From a virus, in the IMG/VR virus record IMGVR_UViG_3300025823_000021, positions 1 to 25,510 of that record: a stretch of DNA of 25,510 bases; one strand, 5' to 3'. The notes under the pieces were generated by a model. That model made no database searches. It was not told the DNA's origin and saw only the letters and a list, made by a program, of their open reading frames with translations. How positions within the stretch are numbered: the stretch's first letter is position 1; the number at the start of each line of letters is the position of its first letter. The translations under genes were made by a program, and so were the position numbers. Shown here piece after piece: positions 6,498 to 12,705 of the stretch.

Positions 6498-8642
6498 TCA
6501 CCCGAGATACTTCGACCGACGCTTTCTCTGCCTCGGTTGCGGCTCTGTTTTCGGTACCGGTTCCACCGAGGGAGCCGGCGCGGAGGCGATCCGCTCCAGC
6601 AGCGACCGCTCCGCCTCGAGGTCCATCCCCATCGAGAGCGCGGCGTAGTAGGCGCCGTCGCCGTACACGTGGGTGTCGAGTGCCTCGTTGCGAGAACCTT
6701 CTTTTTCGAGCATCCAGACGAACTCGTCGCGCCCAGCCTTGTTGGTCCGGGTCGCGCGAACCTCTGCGGTCAGCTGGTCGAAGTAGTCCGACGCTTTCAG
6801 CGTCCCGTCGCCCAGGTCCACGCCGAGGTCGCCCGGCAGTCGTCCAAACATCTTCCCGTTGATGCGCTGGCCCGGGATCGACCCCACCGGGAAGCGCGGG
6901 AAGTGGATGTAGCCGGGCCCGGGTTCGAGGATCCGGTTGAGTGAATACTGGAGCGTCGTCTTCGCGGGATCGACGTTGATCGTGTAGAGCGGGATCTTCC
7001 CGATGTTGTTGCGCGTCGGCTCGCGGACGAACACGTTGCCGGCCGGACCCGCGCGTCCCTTGATCCCGAACAGATACGCGCGTCGGCCATCCGGCGTCGC
7101 GTACACGGCCCGGTTGCGGCAGAACTCGTACGCGCGCTGCGCGTGGTGGCCCTGTGTGTCCAGGCACGTCGAGCGGATGTAGTCGACTCCGCCGCGCTCC
7201 ATCGGGAGCGGCCGGAGCATCAAGTCCCACATCTCGCCCCAGAGCGGCGGCGCGGATGGATCGCCGCGTAGGACGTAGTACGCGAGTTTCCACGACTCGT
7301 CGTTCAGGCCGTATCCGGTGATCTGGCCTTCGAGCCGATCGTCCTGGGTGTCGAACCCGGCGGTGATCAGAACCACCTCTTTGGGGACGACGACCAGGCC
7401 GGCGTGATTGGTCGGGTACTCCTCGAGTCGCTCGTTCAGATCGCCGCGGACCTTCACGCGCTGCTGCTTCCACGGCTCGCCAAGCACGGTGTTGATGAAC
7501 GCCTTCACGCGCTCACCCTTGCCCTGGGCCGTGATCCACTCTTCCGCGAGGTGCGGGAGCGACATGTTCGGCCACAGCGCGTACAGCCCGGAGAGTCGGA
7601 ACCCCGCGGTGCCGTTGAATGGCTTCGAGGCGATCCAGCCGATATCCGGGTCGTCTTCGTTCTCAGACGCGCGCCGGATCGCCCGGTGGCGCTGCGCCTC
7701 CGACCAGGGCTTCTCGCAGTCCTCGATTTCGCAGTAGTAGCGAGCGGTCGTCGGGAGATGCTCGCCGCGCGCGCCCTTCTTCCAGCGCACCTGTTCCCAG
7801 CGCAGCGTCTGGGGATGGCCGCAGTGTGGGCACGGGACGAACAATTGTCGCTGGTCGCTCTCCTCGTAGGCTTCGCAGATCCGATCGCCTTCGTCCGTCG
7901 GGGAGCTGTTCATGCCGATTTTCCGATTCGGAAACGTCGTCGTTCGCCGCGTCGCGATCGTCACGGGGTCGCCTTCGCTACCGGCCGACGCTGGGAAGCG
8001 GGCTACCTCGTTGAACAGGACCACGCGGATCGGGTCTCCGGCCAGGTCGGCCGCGACGTTCGCGCCGACCATCCGGATCGAGCCGCCCGGGAACTGCTTC
8101 TCGAGTGTCGTGTTGTCTGAGTCGCGGGACTTCGGGTCGCCGATGATCTGCCGGAGGACCGGCGTGTCGCGGATCATCGGCGCGAGTCTCGTCTTCGCGT
8201 TGTGCAGCGCGCCGTTTTTCGTCGGCTCGACGATCATCACCGGCGACGGGTCCTGGTGGACGAAGTACCCCACCGGGTTGAACACGCCGCCCTCACTCTT
8301 CGCCAGCTGGCTCGCCATCATCTGGACGACGGTCGTGACGCGCGGGTCACTGTACGCGTCCATCACCTCGCGCATGTACGGGACGCGTGAGGTCTTCCAC
8401 TGACCGGAGTACGCGGACGTGCCGGGGCTGACGATTCGGTATTTGTCAGCCCACTGACTGACTGTGAGTTTCGGCGGTGGCCGCAGCAGTTGAAGCGCGA
8501 CTCGCGCGGCTCTTCCGAGTGCCGGGTGCCCCTGTAGTTGGATCTGCGGCGACTTCGACTTCCGCTTCCGAGATCGAGGAGAGCGCGGCTTCGACCGCTT
8601 CGCGGATGAGGGTCGTTTTTTCCGCGAGCGTTTCGCAGTCAT
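6498..8642 (-). CDS. Terminase large subunit, lambda gpA family
   Basis: A 714-residue packaging motor and nuclease. It has a basic Lys/Arg/Ser N-terminal tail, then LTVSQWADKYRIVSPGTSAY, the usual start of the GpA family. The ATPase has a Walker A region QMMASQLAKSEGG at about 107-119. The Walker B segment VVLFNEV, at about 207-213, carries Asn211 where the family usually has Asp, before Glu212. A zinc knuckle is formed by Cys271, Cys274, Cys304 and Cys309. The nuclease domain opens with TAGFDTQDDRLEGQITGYG. The protein pumps DNA into the prohead and cuts concatemers. The ATG at 8642 has only a weak ribosome-binding site and lies 197 bases inside the small-subunit gene, so translation is probably coupled. 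Confidence 0.93.
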   Translation of the reverse strand: MTAKRSRKKRPSSAKRSKPRSPRSRKRKSKSPQIQLQGHPALGRAARVALQLLRPPPKLTVSQWADKYRIVSPGTSAYSGQWKTSRVPYMREVMDAYSDPRVTTVVQMMASQLAKSEGGVFNPVGYFVHQDPSPVMIVEPTKNGALHNAKTRLAPMIRDTPVLRQIIGDPKSRDSDNTTLEKQFPGGSIRMVGANVAADLAGDPIRVVLFNEVARFPASAGSEGDPVTIATRRTTTFPNRKIGMNSSPTDEGDRICEAYEESDQRQLFVPCPHCGHPQTLRWEQVRWKKGARGEHLPTTARYYCEIEDCEKPWSEAQRHRAIRRASENEDDPDIGWIASKPFNGTAGFRLSGLYALWPNMSLPHLAEEWITAQGKGERVKAFINTVLGEPWKQQRVKVRGDLNERLEEYPTNHAGLVVVPKEVVLITAGFDTQDDRLEGQITGYGLNDESWKLAYYVLRGDPSAPPLWGEMWDLMLRPLPMERGGVDYIRSTCLDTQGHHAQRAYEFCRNRAVYATPDGRRAYLFGIKGRAGPAGNVFVREPTRNNIGKIPLYTINVDPAKTTLQYSLNRILEPGPGYIHFPRFPVGSIPGQRINGKMFGRLPGDLGVDLGDGTLKASDYFDQLTAEVRATRTNKAGRDEFVWMLEKEGSRNEALDTHVYGDGAYYAALSMGMDLEAERSLLERIASAPAPSVEPVPKTEPQPRQRKRRSKYLG

Positions 8643-9036
8643 GGAGCCCCGTCGCGACGTCGTCCGGGAGCGACATGAATGCCGAGCGGACCTCGTGGAG
8701 AACTTGACTCCACGCCAACTGCACCTGGGGCGCGGGAATCAGCTTCCCGTCGAGGACGTCGAGTTCGCGTTCTTTGAGTTCAGCCTGGGCCGTCTTCAGC
8801 CGGCGCTCGGCTTCCTTGATGTCGACGATCTTGCCGCCCTGGCCGAGCTTGGTCTGGAGATCGACGATGTACGCCTTCGCACACTCGATCAGCGGATACC
8901 GGCCGCGCGACGCCTTCGGGATGACACCCTCTTGCGCGAGCTGCTGGACGCGTCGCTCGGTCAGGTTGAACAGCGCGGCGAGCGTTCCGACGTCGACTGT
9001 GTTCTGGGTCTTACTCTTCGTCTTGCGCGCTGCCAT
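8446..9036 (-). CDS. Terminase small subunit, Nu1-like
   Basis: A 196-residue protein. Residues about 12-60 are a winged helix-turn-helix, VDVGTLAALFNLTERRVQQL followed by AQEGVIPKASRGRYPL and an IVDLQTKL helix, the lambda Nu1 DNA-binding fold that recognises the packaging site. A long helical segment (IKEAERRLKTAQAELKEREL) and a region with AWSQVLHEVRSAFMSLPDD follow, as in Nu1-family proteins. The ATG at 9036 is preceded by CGGAGCGG. Upstream in-frame sequence overlaps other genes and is rejected. The C-terminal 65 residues overlap the large terminase gene in another frame. Confidence 0.85.
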   Translation of the reverse strand: MAARKTKSKTQNTVDVGTLAALFNLTERRVQQLAQEGVIPKASRGRYPLIECAKAYIVDLQTKLGQGGKIVDIKEAERRLKTAQAELKERELDVLDGKLIPAPQVQLAWSQVLHEVRSAFMSLPDDVATGLHDCETLAEKTTLIREAVEAALSSISEAEVEVAADPTTGAPGTRKSRASRASTAAATAETHSQSVG

Positions 9037-9163
9037 CACCGCTCCGGTGCAGTTCGCGCGGACCCATCGGCTCGACCTCGCCGCAGATCGGGCACCACGC
9101 CAACCAGGCCGGGCCCAGGACGGCGGTGCAGTCGTCGCCTGGACACAGGACGCGATCAGGCAA
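9011..9163 (-). CDS. 50-residue zinc-ribbon protein with a TTG start
   Basis: A short frame between the four-repeat zinc-ribbon gene and the small terminase. It begins TTG at 9163, eight bases before the TGA stop of the gene upstream, and ends TAA at 9011, 26 bases inside the small terminase gene. It encodes LPDRVLCPGDDC, then LAWCPICGEVEPM and an acidic tail, giving one CxxxxC/CxxC zinc-ribbon knuckle. Function is unknown; a DNA-binding or protein-binding accessory to packaging is possible. The Cys spacing and close fit to its neighbours support it as real, but the TTG start has only a weak upstream GGGATG. Confidence 0.5.
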   Translation of the reverse strand: MPDRVLCPGDDCTAVLGPAWLAWCPICGEVEPMGPRELHRSGDGSAQDEE

Positions 9164-9761
9164 TCGGCATCCCGATGTCGTACCCGGATTCGGAATCTCG
9201 GGCGCGCAGGAAGTCGGCGATCTCGGAACGGGTCGGGCACCGGTCGAGTGATTCGATCGGAGGCATTTTCGCGAGAATCTCGGCGCAGTCGTCTTCGGTC
9301 AGGGTGCTCTCTTTTCGGACGATCCGATCGATTCGGCCCACACTCGCGCAGTCCTGGCAGACCTTCGCGTGTCGCGAAAGGCCGAGCACGGGTTCACCGC
9401 AGTGCTTGCAGGGTTTCGGTTCAGCGATCGCTTTCTTGCGGAAGCACTGGAGACAGATCCTCGCCTGCCTCGCACGGTTGACGATCGGGCGAGAGCAAGC
9501 GCTACATCGCTTTGGCCCTACCCGCTTCGTGGGCGTGTATGGCTTGCGGCGTCGAACCAAGCCATGTCCGGACGCTGCACAGTCGAGACAATACTTGGCG
9601 CACTTCGAACGCCCCGTGATTTCACCGTCGCAGTGACGACAGATTCGCGGCTTCACTACCCGTCGCCGTCCGCCGCGCCCTTCGTCGACGCAGTCCAGGC
9701 AGTAGCAGGCGCCCGCTGACCGGTTCACGATGGGTCGTTTGCAGGCGCGACATGGTTTCAT
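9156..9761 (-). CDS. Four-repeat zinc-ribbon protein, unknown function
   Basis: A 201-residue protein with four copies of one knuckle. Each is CxxC, exactly 13 residues, then CxxC: Cys4/7-21/24, Cys41/44-58/61, Cys86/89-103/106 and Cys118/121-135/138. The first and third copies share PIVNR after the first pair. Linkers are Arg/Lys-rich (RRRVVKPR, LVRRRKPYTPTKR). The C-terminal 60 residues have no Cys pair and contain an acidic helical part. It is probably a nucleic-acid or protein-binding factor. Lying just ahead of the terminase genes, it may act in packaging-site recognition or in late transcription. There is no obvious ribosome-binding site at the ATG at 9761; a weak GGGGG lies upstream. 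The repeats suggest internal duplication. Confidence 0.75.
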   Translation of the reverse strand: MKPCRACKRPIVNRSAGACYCLDCVDEGRGGRRRVVKPRICRHCDGEITGRSKCAKYCLDCAASGHGLVRRRKPYTPTKRVGPKRCSACSRPIVNRARQARICLQCFRKKAIAEPKPCKHCGEPVLGLSRHAKVCQDCASVGRIDRIVRKESTLTEDDCAEILAKMPPIESLDRCPTRSEIADFLRARDSESGYDIGMPIA

Positions 9762-9838
9762 TCGGGACGGCCCCCGTAAGTAACCGAAACGAAATGGAAA
9801 ATTTTTGGGTGGAACTAGAGGTGCAGACGGATGTCGCG
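9762..9838. promoter_or_regulatory. Short A+T-rich gap before the zinc-ribbon gene
   Basis: This 77-base gap contains an A+T-rich core, near-palindromic CCAAAAATTTTCC on the minus strand at about 9797-9809. It contrasts with the G+C-rich surroundings. It could hold a promoter for the zinc-ribbon and terminase genes, but no convincing -35/-10 pair can be seen. Confidence 0.25.
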
Positions 9839-10123
9839 TTACCCGCTGAGGGAACGGCCTTTCTCAGTACCTTTTTCTGTGTGGTCCTCGTCTCCATCAT
9901 CCACCGGCAGCTCCGTCATGTCGTGGAACTGCGCGGCCAGGTCGAACGTCTCGCGCGATTCGCCGAGCACGGACACGGAAGCGACGGCGGACGCCCAGGT
10001 GCCCGCGTCGACCTTGAACTGCATCGCGATACCCGAGTCCGCCTTCGGGGTGTTCATCTTCGTGATGACGACACCGCCGTCGGGAGCGCGTTCGAAGTAG
10101 AGTCCGTCGACTGCATGGAACAT
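9839..10123 (-). CDS. Conserved-type small phage protein, unknown function
   Basis: A 94-residue protein starting MFHAVDGLYFERAPDGGVV, with a central TWASAVASVSVLGES and an acidic C terminus. The pattern of a hairpin followed by DAGTWASxVASVS is familiar from small proteins of many tailed phages, but no function is known to me. I choose the ATG at 10123 because AAAGGA lies at good spacing upstream; the longer frame to 10201 is low-complexity. It has no Cys pairs or membrane segment and is probably cytoplasmic. Confidence 0.65.
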   Translation of the reverse strand: MFHAVDGLYFERAPDGGVVITKMNTPKADSGIAMQFKVDAGTWASAVASVSVLGESRETFDLAAQFHDMTELPVDDGDEDHTEKGTEKGRSLSG

Positions 10124-10129
10124 CGGTGT

Positions 10130-10264
10130 TCCTTTCTGCGCCGGTGTGCGGCTGCGAGAAGTGCCACGATCTGGAGCGCGATCGTGGTGGGTTCGGGGCA
10201 ATCGATCACCTTGCCCGGTTCAAAGAAGATCCCGTCAGTCCAACAGGGCGGGTCGCTCGGGAGC
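10130..10264 (-). pseudogene. Displaced C-terminal end of the secreted protein, with a PEP-CTERM-like tail
   Basis: In the +1 frame after the 10235-10630 gene, the minus strand reads PCWTDGIFFEPGKVIDC, then PEPTTIALQIVALLAAAH and RRRK (Pro-Glu-Pro at 10189-10197; RRRK at 10132-10143). The codons look genuine, with mostly G or C in third position. Proline-Glu-Pro, a hydrophobic span and an Arg cluster are the three parts of a PEP-CTERM sorting signal. The frame can be joined to the upstream gene at the run of six C's at 10268-10273, so one indel would restore a single precursor. The frame does not stop right after the Arg cluster as a true PEP-CTERM should, which weakens the idea. Confidence 0.4.
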
Positions 10265-10630
10265 CGCGGGGGGAAACCTGCCGACCAATGGCCCCACCTC
10301 CGCTGGTCCGACTTCGTTCGTACACTGGACTGTGACTGAGTGCGCGAAGCGGAGCGGGCCGACCGGGACAGTCACGACGACGCCGGGTTCCAGGTCAGCA
10401 TCCACCTGGAACACGTTGCCATCGATCACCACAACGCACGTCATCAGGTAGCCTGTGCCGTCGCCGCCCACGTACAGCGAGGAGCAGTAGCGACAGTCGC
10501 CGTCTTCACACGGCCACTCGGTCAACGGCGGAGGGCTGACGCATTCCGGATCGATGGCGAAAGCGGGGTGGCACGGCCCTACGATCGAGATGACTGCGAT
10601 GGCAGCCAACCATCTCGCCGCCGGCATCAT
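10235..10630 (-). CDS. Secreted cysteine-rich protein, probably frameshifted
   Basis: A 131-residue protein with a clear signal peptide: MMPAARWLAAIAVISIVG, then PCHPAFA as the likely cleavage region. The mature part has several Cys residues (DPECVSPP, WPCEDGDCRYCSSLY, LMTCVVVI, VTVQCTN), suggesting disulfides outside the cytoplasm, and beta strands. The ATG at 10630 overlaps the stop of the gene upstream (ATGA). The last 15 residues after a CCCCCC run are Pro/Ala-rich and ordinary-looking, while a coding-like continuation exists in the +1 frame. An exported protein within the virion operon is unusual; it might be expressed in the lysogen or alter the cell surface. No family is recognised. 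Confidence 0.6.
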   Translation of the reverse strand: MMPAARWLAAIAVISIVGPCHPAFAIDPECVSPPPLTEWPCEDGDCRYCSSLYVGGDGTGYLMTCVVVIDGNVFQVDADLEPGVVVTVPVGPLRFAHSVTVQCTNEVGPAEVGPLVGRFPPAAPERPALLD

Positions 10631-10980
10631 CGCTCCAACTTCGAGATCGAGTAGGTCGCCCCATTCGGGTTCGAATGGATCACCCGCAGCTTCGCGTGCG
10701 CGCGCGGCATCTTCTGCGCGATGACATCAGATGCCGGAGTGTCACCACTGCCGACATGGTAGACCGTCTGAACAGCCGAGTTCTGCGTCAGGCCGAAACT
10801 CTTCCAAACCTTGTATGCGCCATCGACCGGATCTTCCACCAGGATCTGGAGCGTCAGCGTCGGAGGCGTCCCATCGATCGCGGTGATGTGCCAGATCAGC
10901 GAGAAAATCCCGCTTGCGCTTTGGAACACAGTTGAGTCGTTGATGGTGGCGGTTCGCTCGGCCAGATCAAAGATGACCAT
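10627..10980 (-). CDS. Small beta-sandwich phage protein, probably virion-associated
   Basis: A 117-residue protein starting MVIFDLAERTATINDSTVFQ, with strands SLIWHITAIDGTPPTLTLQI and QTVYHVGSGD, ending in a charged KLER. The pattern of a strand, TAxxGTPxLTLxI and then a second sheet resembles small beta-sandwich proteins found among phage head or tail accessory genes. Function is unknown. The ribosome-binding site GTAGGAG precedes the ATG at 10980. The stop overlaps the secreted-protein start. Confidence 0.6.
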   Translation of the reverse strand: MVIFDLAERTATINDSTVFQSASGIFSLIWHITAIDGTPPTLTLQILVEDPVDGAYKVWKSFGLTQNSAVQTVYHVGSGDTPASDVIAQKMPRAHAKLRVIHSNPNGATYSISKLER

Positions 10981-10988
10981 CTCGACTC

Positions 10989-11645
10989 CTACAGTCCTGG
11001 GAAGCGGATGCGCTCGAATTCCCGCTTGGCCTTAGGGGTGAAGTTCGCCTCGGCCGTGCGCTGTGCAACGCGGTAGAACTCGACGGTCGGGTCGAGGTCG
11101 GCTGAATCGCGCAGCACGTACGCGAGGCGGATCGGGTAGCGGCGCTTGCCGGTGCGAACGAAGATCCTGTCTCCGTCGTTCGAGAGAAACCCGCGACCAC
11201 CAGGTCCGGTCAGGGCTGACGGAGTGCGACGCTTGCCTACACGGCCCCGGGCGCCACGCTTGATGTTGACCGGAATCGCCAATCGACCGCGGAACGTGAT
11301 GCGCTCCACCCGACCGGACGGCCCGATCGTCGCGCCTTCGCGATGCTGGAGAAGAATCTCCTCGGACTTCGAAGGCGCTCCAGTCGGAGACGTACCGCGC
11401 GGCGTGACGTACGCGACCAGGCTGTCCGGCTTCGCACCGAACGACCGGAATCCTGCGATGAACCGGCCGGCACTCGCGCCCGCGTTCGGAAACGTGCGCT
11501 CGATGTGTTCCTGTTCGGCCTCGCGGATGTCGAGCGCGGTACGCGACAGTGCGCGCGCCATCGCGCGACCGACTTCTTGATTGCTCAGCTTGACGAGGTT
11601 GCGCCGGAGCTCGCGCGTGTCGAGCGTGATGAACGACTCGGCCAC
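10989..11645 (-). CDS. Minor tail protein Z-like (lambda gpZ / HK97 gp10 class)
   Basis: A 218-residue protein. The N-terminal helix FITLDTRELRRNLVKLSNQE, ALSRTALDIREAEQEH and GRFIAGFRSFGAKPDSLVAY match the gpZ/gp10 group of tail-completion proteins. It has a basic middle part (RGRLAIPVNIKRGARGRVGK) and a C-terminal helix. In lambda, Z lies between FII and U and prepares the tail for joining; here it is the first late gene, far upstream of the terminase. The GTG at 11645 has GGGAG at good spacing. The upstream terminator at 11655-11694 ends only a few bases before that site. Confidence 0.7.
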   Translation of the reverse strand: MAESFITLDTRELRRNLVKLSNQEVGRAMARALSRTALDIREAEQEHIERTFPNAGASAGRFIAGFRSFGAKPDSLVAYVTPRGTSPTGAPSKSEEILLQHREGATIGPSGRVERITFRGRLAIPVNIKRGARGRVGKRRTPSALTGPGGRGFLSNDGDRIFVRTGKRRYPIRLAYVLRDSADLDPTVEFYRVAQRTAEANFTPKAKREFERIRFPGL

Positions 11646-11654
11646 GGCGTGCTC

Positions 11655-11694
11655 CCAAAAAAGAGGCGGCCTCCGAGGGGAATCGAAGGCCGCC
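11655..11694 (-). terminator. Strong rho-independent terminator, lambda tR'-like position
   Basis: On the minus strand GGCGGCCT and AGGCCGCC (11687-11694 and 11665-11672) form an 8-bp perfect G+C stem with a 14-base loop, followed at once by TCTTTTTT. This is a textbook intrinsic terminator. It ends next to the ribosome-binding site of the first late gene at 11645, so no promoter can fit between them. Transcripts from the early operon stop here unless antitermination occurs. Confidence 0.8.
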
Positions 11695-11733
11695 GAATTG
11701 GATGGGTTTGATCGAAGAGAGCGGGATCAAGGG

Positions 11734-11763
11734 ACGCGCCGCTGTGTCAGACACACGACGCGT
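11734..11763. promoter_or_regulatory. Palindromic site, possible operator
   Basis: TGTGTC-A-GACACA is a perfect 13-base palindrome at 11743-11755, flanked by the outer arms ACGCG (11734-11738) and CGCGT (11759-11763). It could bind a dimeric regulator or form a hairpin in RNA. It lies between the structured repeats and the terminator. Confidence 0.4.
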
Positions 11764-11778
11764 AGCATGACCAGAATT

Positions 11779-11815
11779 GCACTTTTCTCGCGGGTCGGCA
11801 AGGTCGCAAAAGTGC
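11779..11815. repeat. 8+8 bp inverted repeat in the late control region
   Basis: GCACTTTT (11779-11786) and AAAAGTGC (11808-11815) are perfect inverted copies with a 21-base spacer. The second arm overlaps the start of one of the two longer repeats. They may be an operator pair or RNA hairpin. Nothing coding is seen here. Confidence 0.4.
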
Positions 11816-11881
11816 CTCGAAACGCGGGATTTCGTGGCAGTTTTTCCCCGTGGAACGCTCGAAACCCGCGATTTCGTGGCA
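11814..11881. repeat. Two 26-bp direct repeats, 42 bp apart, each an imperfect palindrome
   Basis: Copies at 11814-11839 and 11856-11881 agree at 22 of 26 positions. On the minus strand both read TGCCACGAAATC, CG, then GTTTCGAG. In the 11814 copy the arms TGCCTCGAAA and TTTCGTGGCA pair with one mismatch. The 42-base offset equals four helical turns, so two proteins could bind on one face. This suggests activator or repressor sites for late transcription. A replication or packaging site is an alternative. Confidence 0.6.
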
Positions 11882-12142
11882 CTACGAATGATTTGCTGTA
11901 GCGGCCGCTGAGAGCATCCCAGGCAGCAGCGGGACGATCGCTCGCAACTGCTGCGTCGTGACACCCTGGCGCGACAGGTACCACGCGGCCGAGATCAGCT
12001 TCACTTCGGATTCGGTGTAAAGCGCTTGATTTCCGCTTGCCACACGCGCGCTCGGCTCGACGATGCCCTTCTCTCGCCAGCTCCGTAGGCGGCTGCGCGG
12101 GATGCCGACGATCCGGCTGACCTCGCGCGGTTTGTACGTCAT
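11882..12142 (-). CDS. MerR-like helix-turn-helix protein
   Basis: An 86-residue protein starting MTYKPREVSRIVGIPRSRLR. It has the winged helix-turn-helix of the MerR superfamily: EVSRIVGIPRSRLRSWREKG, then an ALYTESEVKLISAAWYL segment, then QGVTTQQLRAIVPLL. It has no effector-binding domain, so it resembles small excisionase or regulator proteins of phages. The ATG at 12142 overlaps the upstream stop (ATGA). It is the last gene of the early operon and lies directly beside the repeat-rich control region, so it is a natural candidate for the protein that binds those repeats and turns on late genes. An excisionase role is possible, but no integrase is visible. Confidence 0.72.
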   Translation of the reverse strand: MTYKPREVSRIVGIPRSRLRSWREKGIVEPSARVASGNQALYTESEVKLISAAWYLSRQGVTTQQLRAIVPLLPGMLSAAATANHS

Positions 12143-12705
12143 CGCGTGCATCCGCGCCCCATCCGCTGCTTCACCACCAGCCGCGCACGGTTCACCCATC
12201 TCCAGACAATATCGCGTGTCCACCACTCGGGAAACGCCGGCTGGACTTTCAATCCGTTCGCATACTCCGCCGCGCTTTGGTAACTGCCGATCTTCGGGTG
12301 CAGGTACACGCGCCACGCCTGGAGAGCGAACGACCAGCGATCCGCCTCCCACGCACGTGGACGGTTGTCCATGATCGAGCGGAGGTACTCGTACTCGTCG
12401 AGATCGCGGACCAGATGACGCTCAGGGTCCGGTGATGGGCCTCCCCCTGCCTTCGGAACGTCGAACTCTCCCGACTCGTCCTGCGTCCACGGCTGCCGGC
12501 ACGACGCGCAGATTTCGACCAGGTGCCAGCGACCAGGAAGGCGCTTGCCGCGGAACTCGATCGTCTTCGGCCCGCCTTTGCAGCGCGCACAGATGACGCC
12601 GCGAATCGCGCGCAAGTCCTGTGCTTGGATCGAGTAGCGCGAATCGACGAGGTGGAAGTAGCGCGACGCGACCTCATCCGGTGTGTGGAACTTTCGGATG
12701 GTCAG
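12139..12705 (-). CDS. Zinc-ribbon phage protein, probable CTG start
   Basis: A protein of about 188 residues reading LTIRKFHTPDEVASRYFHLV from its proposed start. It contains one zinc ribbon: CARC, 26 residues, then CASC. The C-terminal half is aromatic and helical (WEADRWSFALQAWRVYLHP, FPEWWTRDIVWRWVN). No ATG or GTG lies at a sensible place. The CTG at 12705 overlaps the stop of the upstream gene as CTGA and has GGGAG eight bases before it, exactly like the ATGA/GTGA junctions around it. The in-frame GTG at 12924 would bury the upstream gene and is less likely. Function is unknown; nucleic-acid binding is plausible. Confidence 0.6.
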   Translation of the reverse strand: MTIRKFHTPDEVASRYFHLVDSRYSIQAQDLRAIRGVICARCKGGPKTIEFRGKRLPGRWHLVEICASCRQPWTQDESGEFDVPKAGGGPSPDPERHLVRDLDEYEYLRSIMDNRPRAWEADRWSFALQAWRVYLHPKIGSYQSAAEYANGLKVQPAFPEWWTRDIVWRWVNRARLVVKQRMGRGCTR

